A stretch of 64,000 nucleotides of DNA from Desulfovibrio sp. (GTDB taxonomy: Bacteria; Desulfobacterota; Desulfovibrionia; Desulfovibrionales; Desulfovibrionaceae): contig NZ_JAVESS010000003.1 of the NCBI RefSeq assembly GCF_034006445.1, forward strand, positions 299,955 to 363,954, read 5' to 3'. The notes under the pieces were generated by a model that worked only from the letters and a program-made list of their open reading frames with translations, made no database searches and was not told the DNA's origin. Numbering within the stretch: position 1 is the stretch's first letter; the number at the start of each line of letters is the position of its first letter. The position numbers and the translations under genes are program-made. Shown here piece after piece: positions 26,569 to 36,093 of the stretch.

Positions 26569-28140
26569 TCAGGCTTTGCCCTGTTCACCGGAATTGTAGT
26601 TGCGCAGTCCGTTGAAGACCCAGATTCCCAGCAGGCACACCAGAAACGCCGCTGACAGCAGCACCGTGCTGTGCGCGGCGGAAAAGGCCGCCTGTCCGGC
26701 CTCGGCAATGGCCCTGCCCTGTTCGCCGCCTGCCAGTTCCGCTGCCACCATGGTGTCGCTGATGGAATCCGCCACGCTGTGCGGCAGGCTTTGCCGCAAC
26801 TGTTCCGGCAGGCGCAGGGCGGAACTGTAATTGGCGGCCAGCAGCACGCCAAAACCTGTGATGCCCAGCCCCGCGCCCAGGTCATAGCCCAATGCCTCGA
26901 TGGATCCGGCGGCCCCGCCTTTTTCCGGCGGCACGCTGCCCATGATGGCAATGGACGAGGCCGTCAGGCCGATGCTGAGCGAAAGGCCCAGCACCACCAT
27001 ATAGGAAGCCACAAGCCAGCCCGCGTCGTGAAAACTTGCCAGGCCAAGCCCGGCAAGGCTGGCCCCTGCGGCCAGCAGCGAGAGCGTACAGACCTTGCGC
27101 AAACCCCCAAAGACCACAAGCCTGCCTGCCAGCGGGCCGCCCACGGCGGAGGCAGCCATGATGGGCAGCATGAATATTCCGGCCTGCAAGGGCGTGCGCC
27201 CCAGAACAAATTGCAGTTCCTGGGCAATGGTCAGTTCCACACCAGCCAGAGCGCCGGAAACGACGAGGGCGGTCACAAGGCCCACGCGGATGGCGGGCAG
27301 CCGAAAAAGCCCCAGGTCAAGCATGGGCGTGCGCGCCGTGAGCTGGCGGCGGACAAAAAGCGTCAGCAGCGTGACGCCGCAAACCAGTGCGCCGCCGCAC
27401 AGCAGAAGCGATGCGCCCTGTTTAAATACGGCCTTTACCGCATATACCGTGGCCATGAGGCCCGCCGCCAGCGTGAGCGCCTGGCCGATGGGCCATGAAC
27501 CGCGCATTTTTACCTGGGGTTTGGGCAGCAACATGGCGGCCAGGGGCAAGATGCCCAGAATAATGGGCACGTTGATGAGAAAAACCGAACCCCACCAGAA
27601 GTGCTCAAGCAAAAGGCCGCCCGCCAGAGGCCCCATGGCTGCGGCCACGGTGCTCACCGTGCCCCAGATGCCCAGGGCCATGGCCCGTTCTTTCCAGTCC
27701 TCAAAGGTGATGCGTATGATGGCCAGCACGCTGGGCACGATCATGGCCGCGCCCACGGCAAGAAGCGCCCTGGACATGATCAGGAACCTGGCCGTGGGCG
27801 AAAAAGCCGCTGCCAGCGAGGCGACCAGAAAGATGCCCAGCCCGACCAGCAACAGCGCGCGTGGCCCTATGCGGTCGCCCTGTGTGCCCATGGGCACCAG
27901 CAGACTGGCCATGATCAGGGGATAGATGTCTATGATCCAGAGAATTTCCGTGCCAGTGGCCTGCAATGAGAGCGTCAGCGAAGGCACGGCGATATGAAGA
28001 ATGGTCATGTCCATGGCAATGGGCAGCCATGCGATCATGACGGCAATGAGCACCCGCCAGCGGGCGGCCCTGGAAAGACGCTTGTGGACAGGAGCGTTTT
28101 TTGGGGACGCAGTATGCGTATCAGGAATATCCGTATTCAT
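26569..28140 (-). CDS. MFS drug exporter, DHA2 (EmrB/SmvA-like) family
   Basis: 523-residue inner-membrane proton-driven exporter with about 14 hydrophobic segments, the DHA2 size. The first helix holds MIAWLPIAMDMTILHIAVPSL with the Asp and Pro of motif D1. Motif A-like GTQGDRIGPRALLL and motif C-like ALGIWGTVSTVAAAMGPLAGG follow. It resembles SmvA/LfrA exporters of cationic biocides. It begins 61 bases after the RND pump stop on the same strand, so it is probably the third gene of the efflux operon driven by the MerR-type promoter at 32.9 kb. Confidence 0.87.
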   Translation of the reverse strand: MNTDIPDTHTASPKNAPVHKRLSRAARWRVLIAVMIAWLPIAMDMTILHIAVPSLTLSLQATGTEILWIIDIYPLIMASLLVPMGTQGDRIGPRALLLVGLGIFLVASLAAAFSPTARFLIMSRALLAVGAAMIVPSVLAIIRITFEDWKERAMALGIWGTVSTVAAAMGPLAGGLLLEHFWWGSVFLINVPIILGILPLAAMLLPKPQVKMRGSWPIGQALTLAAGLMATVYAVKAVFKQGASLLLCGGALVCGVTLLTLFVRRQLTARTPMLDLGLFRLPAIRVGLVTALVVSGALAGVELTIAQELQFVLGRTPLQAGIFMLPIMAASAVGGPLAGRLVVFGGLRKVCTLSLLAAGASLAGLGLASFHDAGWLVASYMVVLGLSLSIGLTASSIAIMGSVPPEKGGAAGSIEALGYDLGAGLGITGFGVLLAANYSSALRLPEQLRQSLPHSVADSISDTMVAAELAGGEQGRAIAEAGQAAFSAAHSTVLLSAAFLVCLLGIWVFNGLRNYNSGEQGKA

Positions 28141-28201
28141 AAAAACTCATGCGAGGTTCTTGTGGCGGCGGCAGCGCCAATGGAGCGCTGCCGCCGCAGC
28201 T

Positions 28202-31200
28202 TCAGCTTTTTTGCTGGTTGCCGTCACCGGCCAATGGTCTGCCCAGCATTTTTACAATCAGGACAAAGAACAGCGGCGTAAAGTAGATACCAAGCGCGGT
28301 TGCCGTAAGCATGCCCGCCATCACCACAGTGCCCAGGGCGTTCTGCGCTCCGGCCCCGGCCCCGCTGCTCAACGCCAGAGGGATCACACCCAGGATAAAG
28401 CACAGGGAGGTCATGATGATGGGCCGCAGCCGCAGCCGTGAAGCCTCAATGGCGGCAGCGACCAGACTTTTGCCAGCCCTGTGCTGCGCGCGGGCGAATT
28501 CCACAATCAGGATGGAGTTCTTGGCGGACAGGCCCACAATGGTCAGCACCGCTATCTGAAAGTAGACGTCATTGTTCAGGCCGCGCAGCCATGCCCCGGC
28601 AAGCGCGCCCACAAGACCTGTGGGCACGGCCAGCAGCACGGATACGGGGATGCTCCAGCTTTCATACAGGGCCGCGAGGCTGAGAAAGACCACCAGCAGG
28701 GATATGGCGTAGAGCATGGGGGCCTGATCGCCAGAAAGCATCTCCTGATAAGATAAGCCTGTCCAGGCAAAGTCAAATCCCGGCGGCAGTTCCTTGGCGC
28801 TGGCCGCCATGGCCTTCATGGCCTGACCGGAACTTTGCCCCGGTGCGGCGTCGCCCTCTATTTTCACCGCAGGCACGCCCTGATAGCGGGTGAGCTTGGG
28901 CGAGGCGTTGATGGATTCCACATCAATAAAACTGGCAAAGGGAACCATTTCGCCCACATCGTTACGCACATGATAGCGGCGGAAGTCCTCCGCGCTGGAG
29001 CGAAAGGCCGGTTCCGCCTGCAGGTACACCTTCTTGGTGCGCCCCTTGTCCACAAAGTCATTGATGTATTCCCCGCCCCAATACGAGCCGATGGCCCCGT
29101 TGACCACGCTCATGTCCAGGCCCTGGGCTCCGGCCTTGTCGCTGTCGATGATCAGGCGGTACTGCTCGGCGTCGTCCAGGCCGCTGTACCGGGCGGAGCC
29201 TATGGCCTTCTGCTTTGCGGCCTTTTGCAGCAGGGCGTCCTTGGCGGCCATGAGGGCGTGGTGTCCCCTGTTGCCCCTGTCCATGAGCTGCATGCTGAAG
29301 CCGGAGGAATTGTCCAGTTCCATAACCGCAGGGGGAGCCATGACAAAGAGCTGGGCTTCGGGGATGTCCGCAAACCGGGCATTGGCCCTGTTCATGATGT
29401 CAAAAACCCCTTGCCCCTTGCCGCGCGCGCTCCAGTCCTTGAGCAGGGCAAAAGCCATGCCCGAACCCTGGCCCGTGCCGCTGAAGCCCCAGCCCATGAC
29501 AGTAAAGACGCTCTCCACAGCTTCTTTTTCGTCCTGGCGAAAATAGTCTTCCACCTGCGCCAGCACCCTGCCCGTGCGCTCGAAGGAGGCCCCCGGCGGC
29601 AACTGGACGTCGAGAAAAAGTATGCCCTGATCTTCTTGCGGCAAAAACGCGCCGGGCAACTGGAACAGCAAAACAGCGCATACGGCCAGCCCCGCCACAA
29701 AAAGGCCGACCCAGCGTTTGGGTTTGTCGAGCATGGGGCGCAGGCTGACGGCGTAGCGCCGCGTCAGGCGGTCGAACCAGCGGTTGAAACGGCCAAACAG
29801 GCCCTCGCCCTGGGCGGAGGCGTGGCTGTGCAGCATGAGGGCGCACAGGGCGGGCGTGAGCACAATGGCCACCAGCACCGACAGCACCATGGACGTGACA
29901 ATGGTTATGGAAAACTGGCGGTAAATGACGCCTGTGGACCCGGACATGAAGGCCATGGGCACAAAAACGGCCGAAATGACCACAGCCACGCCCACCAGCG
30001 CGCCCGTGATTTCCCGCATGGACTTGAGCGCCGCTTCCTTGGGACTGAGCATTTCGTCCCGCATGAGGCGCTCCACGTTTTCAACGACCACAATGGCGTC
30101 GTCCACCAGCAGGCCGATGGCCAGCACCATGCCGAACATGGTCAGGGTGTTGATGGAATAGCCCGCCAGCGACAGCACGGCGAACACGCCCAGCAAAACC
30201 ACAGGCACGGTGATGGCGGGAATGAGCGTGGAGCGGAAGCTCTGCAGGAAGAGAAACATGACGGCAACCACAAGGGCCACGGCCTCCAGCAGGGTGTGCA
30301 CCACCGAGCTTATGGATTTTTCCACAATGGGGGCTCTGTCGTCAGCGAAAGAATACTGCATGCCCTGGGGAAAAAAGCGGGAAAGGGAGGCCAGTTCGGC
30401 CTTGATGGCATTCGTGGTCTTGATGACGTTGGCCCCTGAGGCCAGCTTTACGGCCACGCCCACGGCGGGGTGGCCGTTGAAGCGCGATTGCCCCATAAAG
30501 GTTTCTTCATTGATCTCCACGCGGGCCGCCTGGCCGAGCCGCAGTATGGAGCCGTCAGCCTCTGTGCGCAGGCGTATGCGCTGGAATTCGTCCACTGTCT
30601 GCAAGCGCGATGCGGCATTGACCGTGATGCTTGTTTCCTGCCCCGGCAGGGCGGGGGCCGCGCCTGTCTGCCCGCCCGCCACCTGCGCGTTCTGCGCCTG
30701 CACGGCGGCCACAATGTCCTGCGGGTTCAGGCGGTATTGCTCCATTTTCGCCGGGTCGCACCAGATGCGCATGGCATTGACGCCGCCGTATACCGTGGTG
30801 GAGCCAACGCCTTCTACCCGGTTGAGCTGGTCGATGAGGTTGCTGGCCACATAGTCGCTGATTTCGCCAGCGCTCATGGATGCGTCATCGACATAAAAGG
30901 CTATGGTCATAAAGGAGTTTTCCACTGCCTTGCTGACCTGCAAGCCCTGGCGCTGCACGGATTCGGGCAGCATGGGCAAGGCCTGCTGCAACTTGTTCTG
31001 CACCTGCACCTGGGCAATGTCGATATTGGTGCCCGCCTCAAAGGTGAAGACCATTTCCACGCTGCCGTAGGCGTCGCTGGACGAGTGCATGTAGAGCAGG
31101 TTGTCGATGCCCTTCATCTGCTGTTCGATGAGCTGGGTTACGCTCTGGTCCACCGTTGCCGCCGAAGCGCCGGGGTACTGACCGAAGATGGATATCTGCG

Positions 31201-31321
31201 GCGAGGCTATGTCCGGGTACTGGGCGATGGGCAGGCTGCGCAGGGCAAGACCCCCGGCCAGCATGAGCAGGATGGCCAGTACGGTGGCGAATATGGGGCG
31301 GTTGATAAAGAAGGCTGCCAT
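28202..31321 (-). CDS. RND multidrug efflux pump, AcrB/MexB (HAE1) type
   Basis: 1039 residues, the normal HAE1 length. It opens MAAFFINRPIFATVLAIL. The proton-relay Asp pair is in GLLVDDAIVVVENVERLM (about residue 405), and two large periplasmic loops and 12 membrane helices are evident. The pump takes drugs or solvents from the membrane or periplasm and expels them through a TolC-like channel, using proton motive force. It starts one base after the adaptor stop (TAG-ATG), indicating translational coupling. No outer-membrane factor gene is in the window, so it must borrow one encoded elsewhere. Confidence 0.95.
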   Translation of the reverse strand: MAAFFINRPIFATVLAILLMLAGGLALRSLPIAQYPDIASPQISIFGQYPGASAATVDQSVTQLIEQQMKGIDNLLYMHSSSDAYGSVEMVFTFEAGTNIDIAQVQVQNKLQQALPMLPESVQRQGLQVSKAVENSFMTIAFYVDDASMSAGEISDYVASNLIDQLNRVEGVGSTTVYGGVNAMRIWCDPAKMEQYRLNPQDIVAAVQAQNAQVAGGQTGAAPALPGQETSITVNAASRLQTVDEFQRIRLRTEADGSILRLGQAARVEINEETFMGQSRFNGHPAVGVAVKLASGANVIKTTNAIKAELASLSRFFPQGMQYSFADDRAPIVEKSISSVVHTLLEAVALVVAVMFLFLQSFRSTLIPAITVPVVLLGVFAVLSLAGYSINTLTMFGMVLAIGLLVDDAIVVVENVERLMRDEMLSPKEAALKSMREITGALVGVAVVISAVFVPMAFMSGSTGVIYRQFSITIVTSMVLSVLVAIVLTPALCALMLHSHASAQGEGLFGRFNRWFDRLTRRYAVSLRPMLDKPKRWVGLFVAGLAVCAVLLFQLPGAFLPQEDQGILFLDVQLPPGASFERTGRVLAQVEDYFRQDEKEAVESVFTVMGWGFSGTGQGSGMAFALLKDWSARGKGQGVFDIMNRANARFADIPEAQLFVMAPPAVMELDNSSGFSMQLMDRGNRGHHALMAAKDALLQKAAKQKAIGSARYSGLDDAEQYRLIIDSDKAGAQGLDMSVVNGAIGSYWGGEYINDFVDKGRTKKVYLQAEPAFRSSAEDFRRYHVRNDVGEMVPFASFIDVESINASPKLTRYQGVPAVKIEGDAAPGQSSGQAMKAMAASAKELPPGFDFAWTGLSYQEMLSGDQAPMLYAISLLVVFLSLAALYESWSIPVSVLLAVPTGLVGALAGAWLRGLNNDVYFQIAVLTIVGLSAKNSILIVEFARAQHRAGKSLVAAAIEASRLRLRPIIMTSLCFILGVIPLALSSGAGAGAQNALGTVVMAGMLTATALGIYFTPLFFVLIVKMLGRPLAGDGNQQKS

Positions 31322-32830
31322 CTAGCGACCACCCTGATTTTTGTGGCTGTCCTGCGTGTTGGCCTTGGGCTGCGCGTCGGCCCCGGGCTGCGCGTTGGCC
31401 TGCGCGTCGGCTTGCGCGCTGGCCTCAGCCTGCCACAGGGTTCCGGCGGCCTTGCCGCCGGGCACGGCTTTTTGCAGGCCCTCAATGACCACGAGGTCAC
31501 CGGCCTCGAGGCCGGAGCGCACAAGCCAGCGGTTGCCGTGGGGGCGGTCAAGCGCCACATTTTTTCTCTGCACCGTAAAGACCGGGGCCGCGTCCCTGCC
31601 TTGTGGCGGCGTTTGCGGGCCTTGCAGGGTCATGACAAAATGGCGTCCCTCACTGTCAGTCATGACAGCCCGCTGGGGAACAAGAAGCGCGTTTTCGATG
31701 ACGCCTTCTTCAATGAGCACGCGGGCGTACATGCCCGGCAAGAGCAGTCCTTCGGGATTGGGAAACAGGGCGCGCAGGCTCACGTTGCCAGTGGACTGGG
31801 CCACGCTTATTTCCGCAAACAGCAGGTCGCCCGTGATCCAGTGCGGCTCGGCCTCTGCCGTCATCGCTGGATCTGGCGCACCCCCAGCATTGGGCGTGTC
31901 CCCCGGCACCGCCGCATTCTGCGAACCCGTTGTGTTTCGCGCAGTTGGCGTATTCACCACATCTGGCGTGCCCGCCGTATCCGCCGCCCCCACCGATCCT
32001 GCCGCACCCACCACACCCGCCACATCTGGCGCATTTGGCGCAGTTGGTGCGGCGTACGGCGTGCCGTCTTCAAGAATAAGGCGCGCCCCGCTGGCGCCCT
32101 TGCCCCAGGCCGGGCCAAGGGACGCGGCAAGGCGGCGCAGGCGCAGCATGTTGGCGCTGGGCTGGGTGATGTCCACATACACGTGGTCGATCTGCTGTAT
32201 GACCGCCAGAGGGCTTGTCTGGTTGGCTGTGACAAGCGCGCCCCGCGTGATCGACGATCTGCCGATCTTTCCGGCAACAGGAGCCTTGATGTGCGTGTAG
32301 TCAAGGTTGATCTCCGCCGTTTCCAGCGCGGCACGAGCGCGGGCCACACGCGCTCTGGCCCGGCCCAGTTCGGCCTGCACGTCGTCCAGTTCCTGCTGGC
32401 TCACGGCATTGGCCCTGGCCAGCACCCTGATGCGGGCTTCGCGTTTCTGCTGGGCCGCGGCATGCACCTGGGCTTCCTCCAGTTCGGCTTTGGCGGTGTT
32501 TCTGGCTGCCTCGTATACGGCGGGGTCTATCTGGTAAAGCGTCTGCCCTTTGGCTACCACCGCGCCTTCTTCAAACAGGCGCTGCTGAATGATGCCGTCC
32601 ACCTGCGGGCGCACTTCGGCCGTGACCAGGGCCGCCACGCGACCGGGCAGTTCGCTGGTCAGCACAAGGCGCTCCGGCGTCACGGGCAGGTAGCGCGCCT
32701 GTGGCGTGTCGCTTGCGGGCTGTTCCTGATCGCTGCAACCGGCCTGCGCCAGACAGAGGCAGAGCAGGGCGGCGAGGGCGGTGAGAAGTCGGGCGTTACG
32801 GGGATTCGCGGCTTTTTGGGGTATGGTCAT
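31322..32830 (-). CDS. RND efflux periplasmic adaptor lipoprotein (AcrA/MexA type)
   Basis: 502 residues. A lipoprotein signal (LLTALAALLCLCLAQAGC) tethers it to the inner membrane. The membrane-fusion pattern follows: VRPQVDGIIQQRLFEEGAVV lipoyl half, a helical hairpin rich in Ala, Glu and Arg, and the second lipoyl half ending IKAPVAGKIGRSSITRGALV. An abnormal insertion of about 65 residues (Pro/Ala/Thr/Gly-rich, repeating TP, VGAAGS, NTP) interrupts the beta-barrel domain between LEDGTPYA and HWITGDLLFAEI, before the conserved LRALFPNPEGLLLPGMYARV. AGAGGAAA precedes ATG 32830. The longer frame to 32917 would overlap the promoter -10 region, which rules it out. Confidence 0.93.
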   Translation of the reverse strand: MTIPQKAANPRNARLLTALAALLCLCLAQAGCSDQEQPASDTPQARYLPVTPERLVLTSELPGRVAALVTAEVRPQVDGIIQQRLFEEGAVVAKGQTLYQIDPAVYEAARNTAKAELEEAQVHAAAQQKREARIRVLARANAVSQQELDDVQAELGRARARVARARAALETAEINLDYTHIKAPVAGKIGRSSITRGALVTANQTSPLAVIQQIDHVYVDITQPSANMLRLRRLAASLGPAWGKGASGARLILEDGTPYAAPTAPNAPDVAGVVGAAGSVGAADTAGTPDVVNTPTARNTTGSQNAAVPGDTPNAGGAPDPAMTAEAEPHWITGDLLFAEISVAQSTGNVSLRALFPNPEGLLLPGMYARVLIEEGVIENALLVPQRAVMTDSEGRHFVMTLQGPQTPPQGRDAAPVFTVQRKNVALDRPHGNRWLVRSGLEAGDLVVIEGLQKAVPGGKAAGTLWQAEASAQADAQANAQPGADAQPKANTQDSHKNQGGR

Positions 32831-32912
32831 CGTTTCCTCTTGAGGCAGGCGCTGCGCGATTTTCTGGCTGGTCGTCCTGCTGTCGGTCTTGCTTTTCATG
32901 GTGGTGTCAGTC

Positions 32913-32943
32913 ACCATAAGGTATGGAGTAACTCCAGAGTCAA
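32913..32943 (-). promoter_or_regulatory. MerR-type promoter and operator of the efflux operon
   Basis: On the minus strand TTGACT (32938-32943) and TATGGT (32913-32918) are 19 bp apart. That long spacer is diagnostic of promoters untwisted by MerR-family activators. The spacer holds the perfect dyad TGGAGT-A-ACTCCA (32924-32936). It lies between the adaptor gene and the divergent MerR-family gene. Confidence 0.88.
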
Positions 32944-32952
32944 GGGGGACGC

Positions 32953-33852
32953 ATGAAGTATTTGAGCACGGGAGAATTCGCCAGACTGTGCAGAACGCGA
33001 AAAGACACCTTGCTGTTTTATGACAAGGAAGGATTGCTGAAGCCGCGCCTTGTGTCGGAAAATGGCTACAGGCGCTACTCCATCGGGCAGTTTTATGAAT
33101 TTGACATGGTGACCATGCTCAAGGAAACGGGCAGTTCGCTGAAGGAAATACGCGCCTTCATGCAGGAGCCCGATCCGGCGGGCCTGCTGACGCATCTTGA
33201 GGAAAAAAAGCGGCTTCTGCACCGGGAGCGCATGCGTATGGCCGCCAGGGAAAAAATGCTCGAAGCGACCATAGACTTTGGGCATGAAGCGTTGAACGCC
33301 CGTTATGACGTTCTGGATCTTGTGGAAATGCCCGAAGAGCGGCTTGAAATGACGCCCGTGAGCGAGGAGGATCAGGCAACCGAAGAAGGTTCCATTGAAA
33401 TATTCGTCAAACTATTTGAAAAGTATGAAGCGCAGGGGCGTCCTGTGCCCATGCCCCTTGGTGTTATGATGGAAAAGAAGAAGATTGCCAGCCGTTCGTA
33501 TCTTGTGGATTATTTTTTTTGTGGCGCATCCAGGGAAACCAGACGCGAAAACCTGTTCATTCGCCCTGCCGGGCTGTATGCGAGGTTTTACCATAAGGGT
33601 GATACCCCAAACCATGCAGATGCCTACAGCCGCATGGTGGACGACATCGAGCGGCGCGGCTGGGTCATCAACGGCCACGTGTATGGCTACGACATGGCCA
33701 GCTATATCGTTTCCACAAACCCCATGGAGTATGTGGCAAAATACTGCGTTCCGGTATGCGTTACCGAAAATGGGGAGCAGGGGCAGGCCCAGAGATTGGC
33801 CCAGGGACAGGCCCAGGAACAGGCCCCGGGACTGTCTCAGGGGCAGGAGTAG
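32953..33852 (+). CDS. MerR-family activator with GyrI-like drug-binding domain (BmrR-like)
   Basis: 299 residues. Winged helix MKYLSTGEFARLCRTRKDTLLFYDKEGLLKP and ENGYRRYSIGQFYEFD at 1-60, the dimer coiled coil to about 120, then a GyrI-like effector domain (about 125-270) with aromatic residues that usually line a cationic-drug pocket (YLVDYFF, YARFYHKG). The last 25 residues are a Gln/Gly-rich tail (GQAQ units) from a short DNA repeat and are probably not functional. GGGGGA precedes the ATG. Divergent from the RND-RND-MFS operon, it is expected to activate it on drug binding, as BmrR does. Confidence 0.9.
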   Translation: MKYLSTGEFARLCRTRKDTLLFYDKEGLLKPRLVSENGYRRYSIGQFYEFDMVTMLKETGSSLKEIRAFMQEPDPAGLLTHLEEKKRLLHRERMRMAAREKMLEATIDFGHEALNARYDVLDLVEMPEERLEMTPVSEEDQATEEGSIEIFVKLFEKYEAQGRPVPMPLGVMMEKKKIASRSYLVDYFFCGASRETRRENLFIRPAGLYARFYHKGDTPNHADAYSRMVDDIERRGWVINGHVYGYDMASYIVSTNPMEYVAKYCVPVCVTENGEQGQAQRLAQGQAQEQAPGLSQGQE

Positions 33853-33897
33853 GGCGCGTCAGGGCGTATACCTTTTTTCAAAGGTATAGTGCAAAGA

Positions 33898-33966
33898 CAA
33901 GAGTTTTGGGGGGTGGGGGCGTGGGGGAGGAGACCCTTTTGCAAAAGGGTCCCTCCCCCACAAAGT
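33898..33966. repeat. Repeat A copy 3: uninterrupted terminator-like hairpin
   Basis: GTGGGGGAGGAGACCCTTTT-GC-AAAAGGGTCCCTCCCCCAC, preceded by AGTTTTGGGGGGTGGGGGC. It sits between the converging merR-family and cheV genes. A small TACCTTTTTTCAAAGGTA hairpin (33868-33885) precedes it. Confidence 0.85.
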
Positions 33967-34024
33967 TTTTTTTAAACAGCACGCGCCTGTACGGCGGCGC
34001 AGGCGGCGCAGGCGGATCGGGCGG

Positions 34025-34978
34025 CTACTTGTTCAGTTTTTCCGAAATGAGTTCGCGGATGATCTTGCTGAGGCCGGGCAGGTCGGGCTTGGACACCTGT
34101 TTGTCTGCCCCCACCTTGACGCCCTTGGCGTACAGGGCTTCTGTGATGAGCGAAGAAAAGAGGATGACGGGCAGGGTGTTCATGCCGGGGGTGTCGCGAA
34201 TTTTTGCCGTGAGCATGTGGCCGTCCATTTCGGGCATTTCGATGTCCGAAATGACCAGGTGGACGATGTCGGTAAGTTCCTTGCCCTGGGCCTGGGCCTC
34301 ATCGCGGGTTTTTTGCAGAAACTCCCAGGCCTGGCGTCCACTGGCCACGGCCGTGACCTGAAAGCCGGATTTTTGCAGCGAGGACTTGATGATGTGGCGC
34401 AGCGAGTTGGAGTCGTCGGCCACAAGCAGGTGAAACTGGGCCGCGCCCTCCACGGGCGAGGTGTCCACCTTGACCTGCGACATGTCCAGGGTGCTGTCCA
34501 GGCCGGCCAGAATTTTTTCCATATCCAGAATAAAGAGCACCCTGTCCTGGATGCGCAGCACGCCGGTGATGCTGTCGCGCGAGTAGGTCTGCACGTACTG
34601 GTTCGGCGGCTCGATGCGATCCCAGGTCATGCGGTGGATGCTCGTGACGGACGAGACCAGAAATGCCGCCTGCACCCCGCTGAATTCCGTTACAATGACC
34701 TTGGCGTTGGACTCCTCGGCCATGGTTTTGCCCAGCCATGTGGCAAGGTTGAGGATAGGCAGCACCTTGCCCCGCAGATTGAAGGTGCCAAGCACTGAAG
34801 GATCGCACTTGCTGGGCACGCTGGTGATGTTGGGCAGACGGATGATCTCGAGCACCTTGGCCACGTTGATGCCATAGTGCCCGCTGTAGGAGCTGCCGTC
34901 CGGCTGCTTCTCGTCGATGATAAATTCAATGATCTCAAGTTCATTGTTATTGACGTTGAGCAAGCTGTTCTGCGACAT
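34025..34978 (-). CDS. cheV: Chemotaxis coupling protein CheV
   Basis: 317 residues. The N-terminal CheW-like domain (about 15-165) has YGINVAKVLEIIRLPNITSVPS and GTFNLRGKVLPILNLATWL. The C-terminal receiver (about 185-310) has LLVADDSNSLRHIIKSSL, the phospho-Asp in LVISDIEMPEMDGHML and a Lys near SKPDLPGL. CheV links receptors such as the one at 9.8 kb to CheA and tunes adaptation through receiver phosphorylation. It converges with the merR-family gene and is separated from it by repeat A. No other che gene is adjacent. Confidence 0.93.
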   Translation of the reverse strand: MSQNSLLNVNNNELEIIEFIIDEKQPDGSSYSGHYGINVAKVLEIIRLPNITSVPSKCDPSVLGTFNLRGKVLPILNLATWLGKTMAEESNAKVIVTEFSGVQAAFLVSSVTSIHRMTWDRIEPPNQYVQTYSRDSITGVLRIQDRVLFILDMEKILAGLDSTLDMSQVKVDTSPVEGAAQFHLLVADDSNSLRHIIKSSLQKSGFQVTAVASGRQAWEFLQKTRDEAQAQGKELTDIVHLVISDIEMPEMDGHMLTAKIRDTPGMNTLPVILFSSLITEALYAKGVKVGADKQVSKPDLPGLSKIIRELISEKLNK

Positions 34979-35095
34979 GGCTTTTTTCCTGTCTATCCGA
35001 GCCGGTTGAGCGGCTGAGTCTTGTTCAAAACGTGGGGGGGAGCACCTGGCATGGAGTCTGGCGCTGCAGTTCTCATCGGCCAGAAAACCGAACTC

Positions 35096-35791
35096 TTAAG
35101 GCGTTGCCGTTTTCTTGCGTTGCGGGCGCGGCGTTTTGGGGGGCTCAAGCTGTGGGCAGAACGCCGCCATTTCGCACTGGCCGCACAGGGGTTTGCGCGC
35201 CTCGCACACTTCGCGGCCAAACCAGACCATGCGGTGGTTCACATCGCCCCAGTCCTCACGCGGAAAAAGCTTCATGAGATCGCGTTCAATGGGGACAGGG
35301 TCGGTTTCTTCAGTCAGTCCAAGGCGATAGCTGATGCGTTTTACGTGCGTGTCCACAGCAAGCCCTTCATTGATGCCAAAAGCCCCGAACAGCACCACAT
35401 TGGCCGTCTTGCGCGCCACACCCGGAAGGGTGATGAGTTCCTCAAGGGTTTTGGGCACCTGGCCGCCGTAAACCTCGCATACGCGGGCAGCCGCTCCCAG
35501 CAGGTTTTTGGCCTTGCTGTGGTAGAATCCTGTGGGGCGGATAACCGCTTCCAGTTCTTCAATGCCCGCCTTGGCCATCTCTCTGGGGCCGGGCCAGAGG
35601 CGGAACAGTTCCGGGGTGACGGTATTGACCCTGGCGTCTGTACACTGGGCGGCCAGCACCGTGGCTACCAGCAGTTGCCAGGCGGTTTCGGCGTCCAGAT
35701 GGGTATGCGGATGGGGGTAGCGGGCCCGCAGCGCCGCAAGAACTTTTTTCGCCCGATCCGGGCGGGTGTTCTTCGTGCTCATGGTTGACAT
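35096..35791 (-). CDS. nth: Endonuclease III (DNA glycosylase/AP lyase)
   Basis: Removes oxidised pyrimidines from DNA and cuts the abasic site. 231 residues. Helix-hairpin-helix LPGVARKTANVVL holds the catalytic Lys, and the catalytic Asp lies in VDTHVKRI. The [4Fe-4S] cluster motif near the C-terminus is C-X6-C-X2-C-X5-C (CEARKPLCGQCEMAAFC). A short basic Pro/Arg/Lys tail follows. Two ATGs (35791 and 35782) are plausible and neither has a clear ribosome binding site; the longer frame to 35923 is unsupported. The 300-bp gap upstream holds two 23-bp direct repeats (GCGGCCTATGGCAAGGG type at 35857 and 35880) and no gene. Confidence 0.95.
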   Translation of the reverse strand: MSTMSTKNTRPDRAKKVLAALRARYPHPHTHLDAETAWQLLVATVLAAQCTDARVNTVTPELFRLWPGPREMAKAGIEELEAVIRPTGFYHSKAKNLLGAAARVCEVYGGQVPKTLEELITLPGVARKTANVVLFGAFGINEGLAVDTHVKRISYRLGLTEETDPVPIERDLMKLFPREDWGDVNHRMVWFGREVCEARKPLCGQCEMAAFCPQLEPPKTPRPQRKKTATP

Positions 35792-36093
35792 ATGCCACAG
35801 GCGCAAGTTGCCCGCAAGTTTTACGCAGGATGCGGCGGCCTGTGCGCGGCAGTTGCGCGGCCTATGGCAAGGGTAGTACGCGGCCTGTGGCAAGGGCAGC
35901 GCTCGCCAGTGGAGGCCAGTCACAAGTCAGTGCGCCGCCAGTAGCCCGGTCAGCGCGGGCCTGTGTGAGCGCGTCGCAGGGCTGCCGTGGCTAGTCGTGA
36001 TCGTTCGCCATTTTGTACATGGCCGTCCGGCCTTTGTTTTTTGCGCATTTGTGTATAAACTTGCCGCCAGATATCCACAGGCGGAGGAAGACC

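Noticed and set aside
30470..32956. 828-codon forward open frame antisense to the RND genes
   Set aside because: It lies opposite the adaptor and pump, whose domains are complete. It is a by-product of GC-rich third positions and has no recognisable domain.
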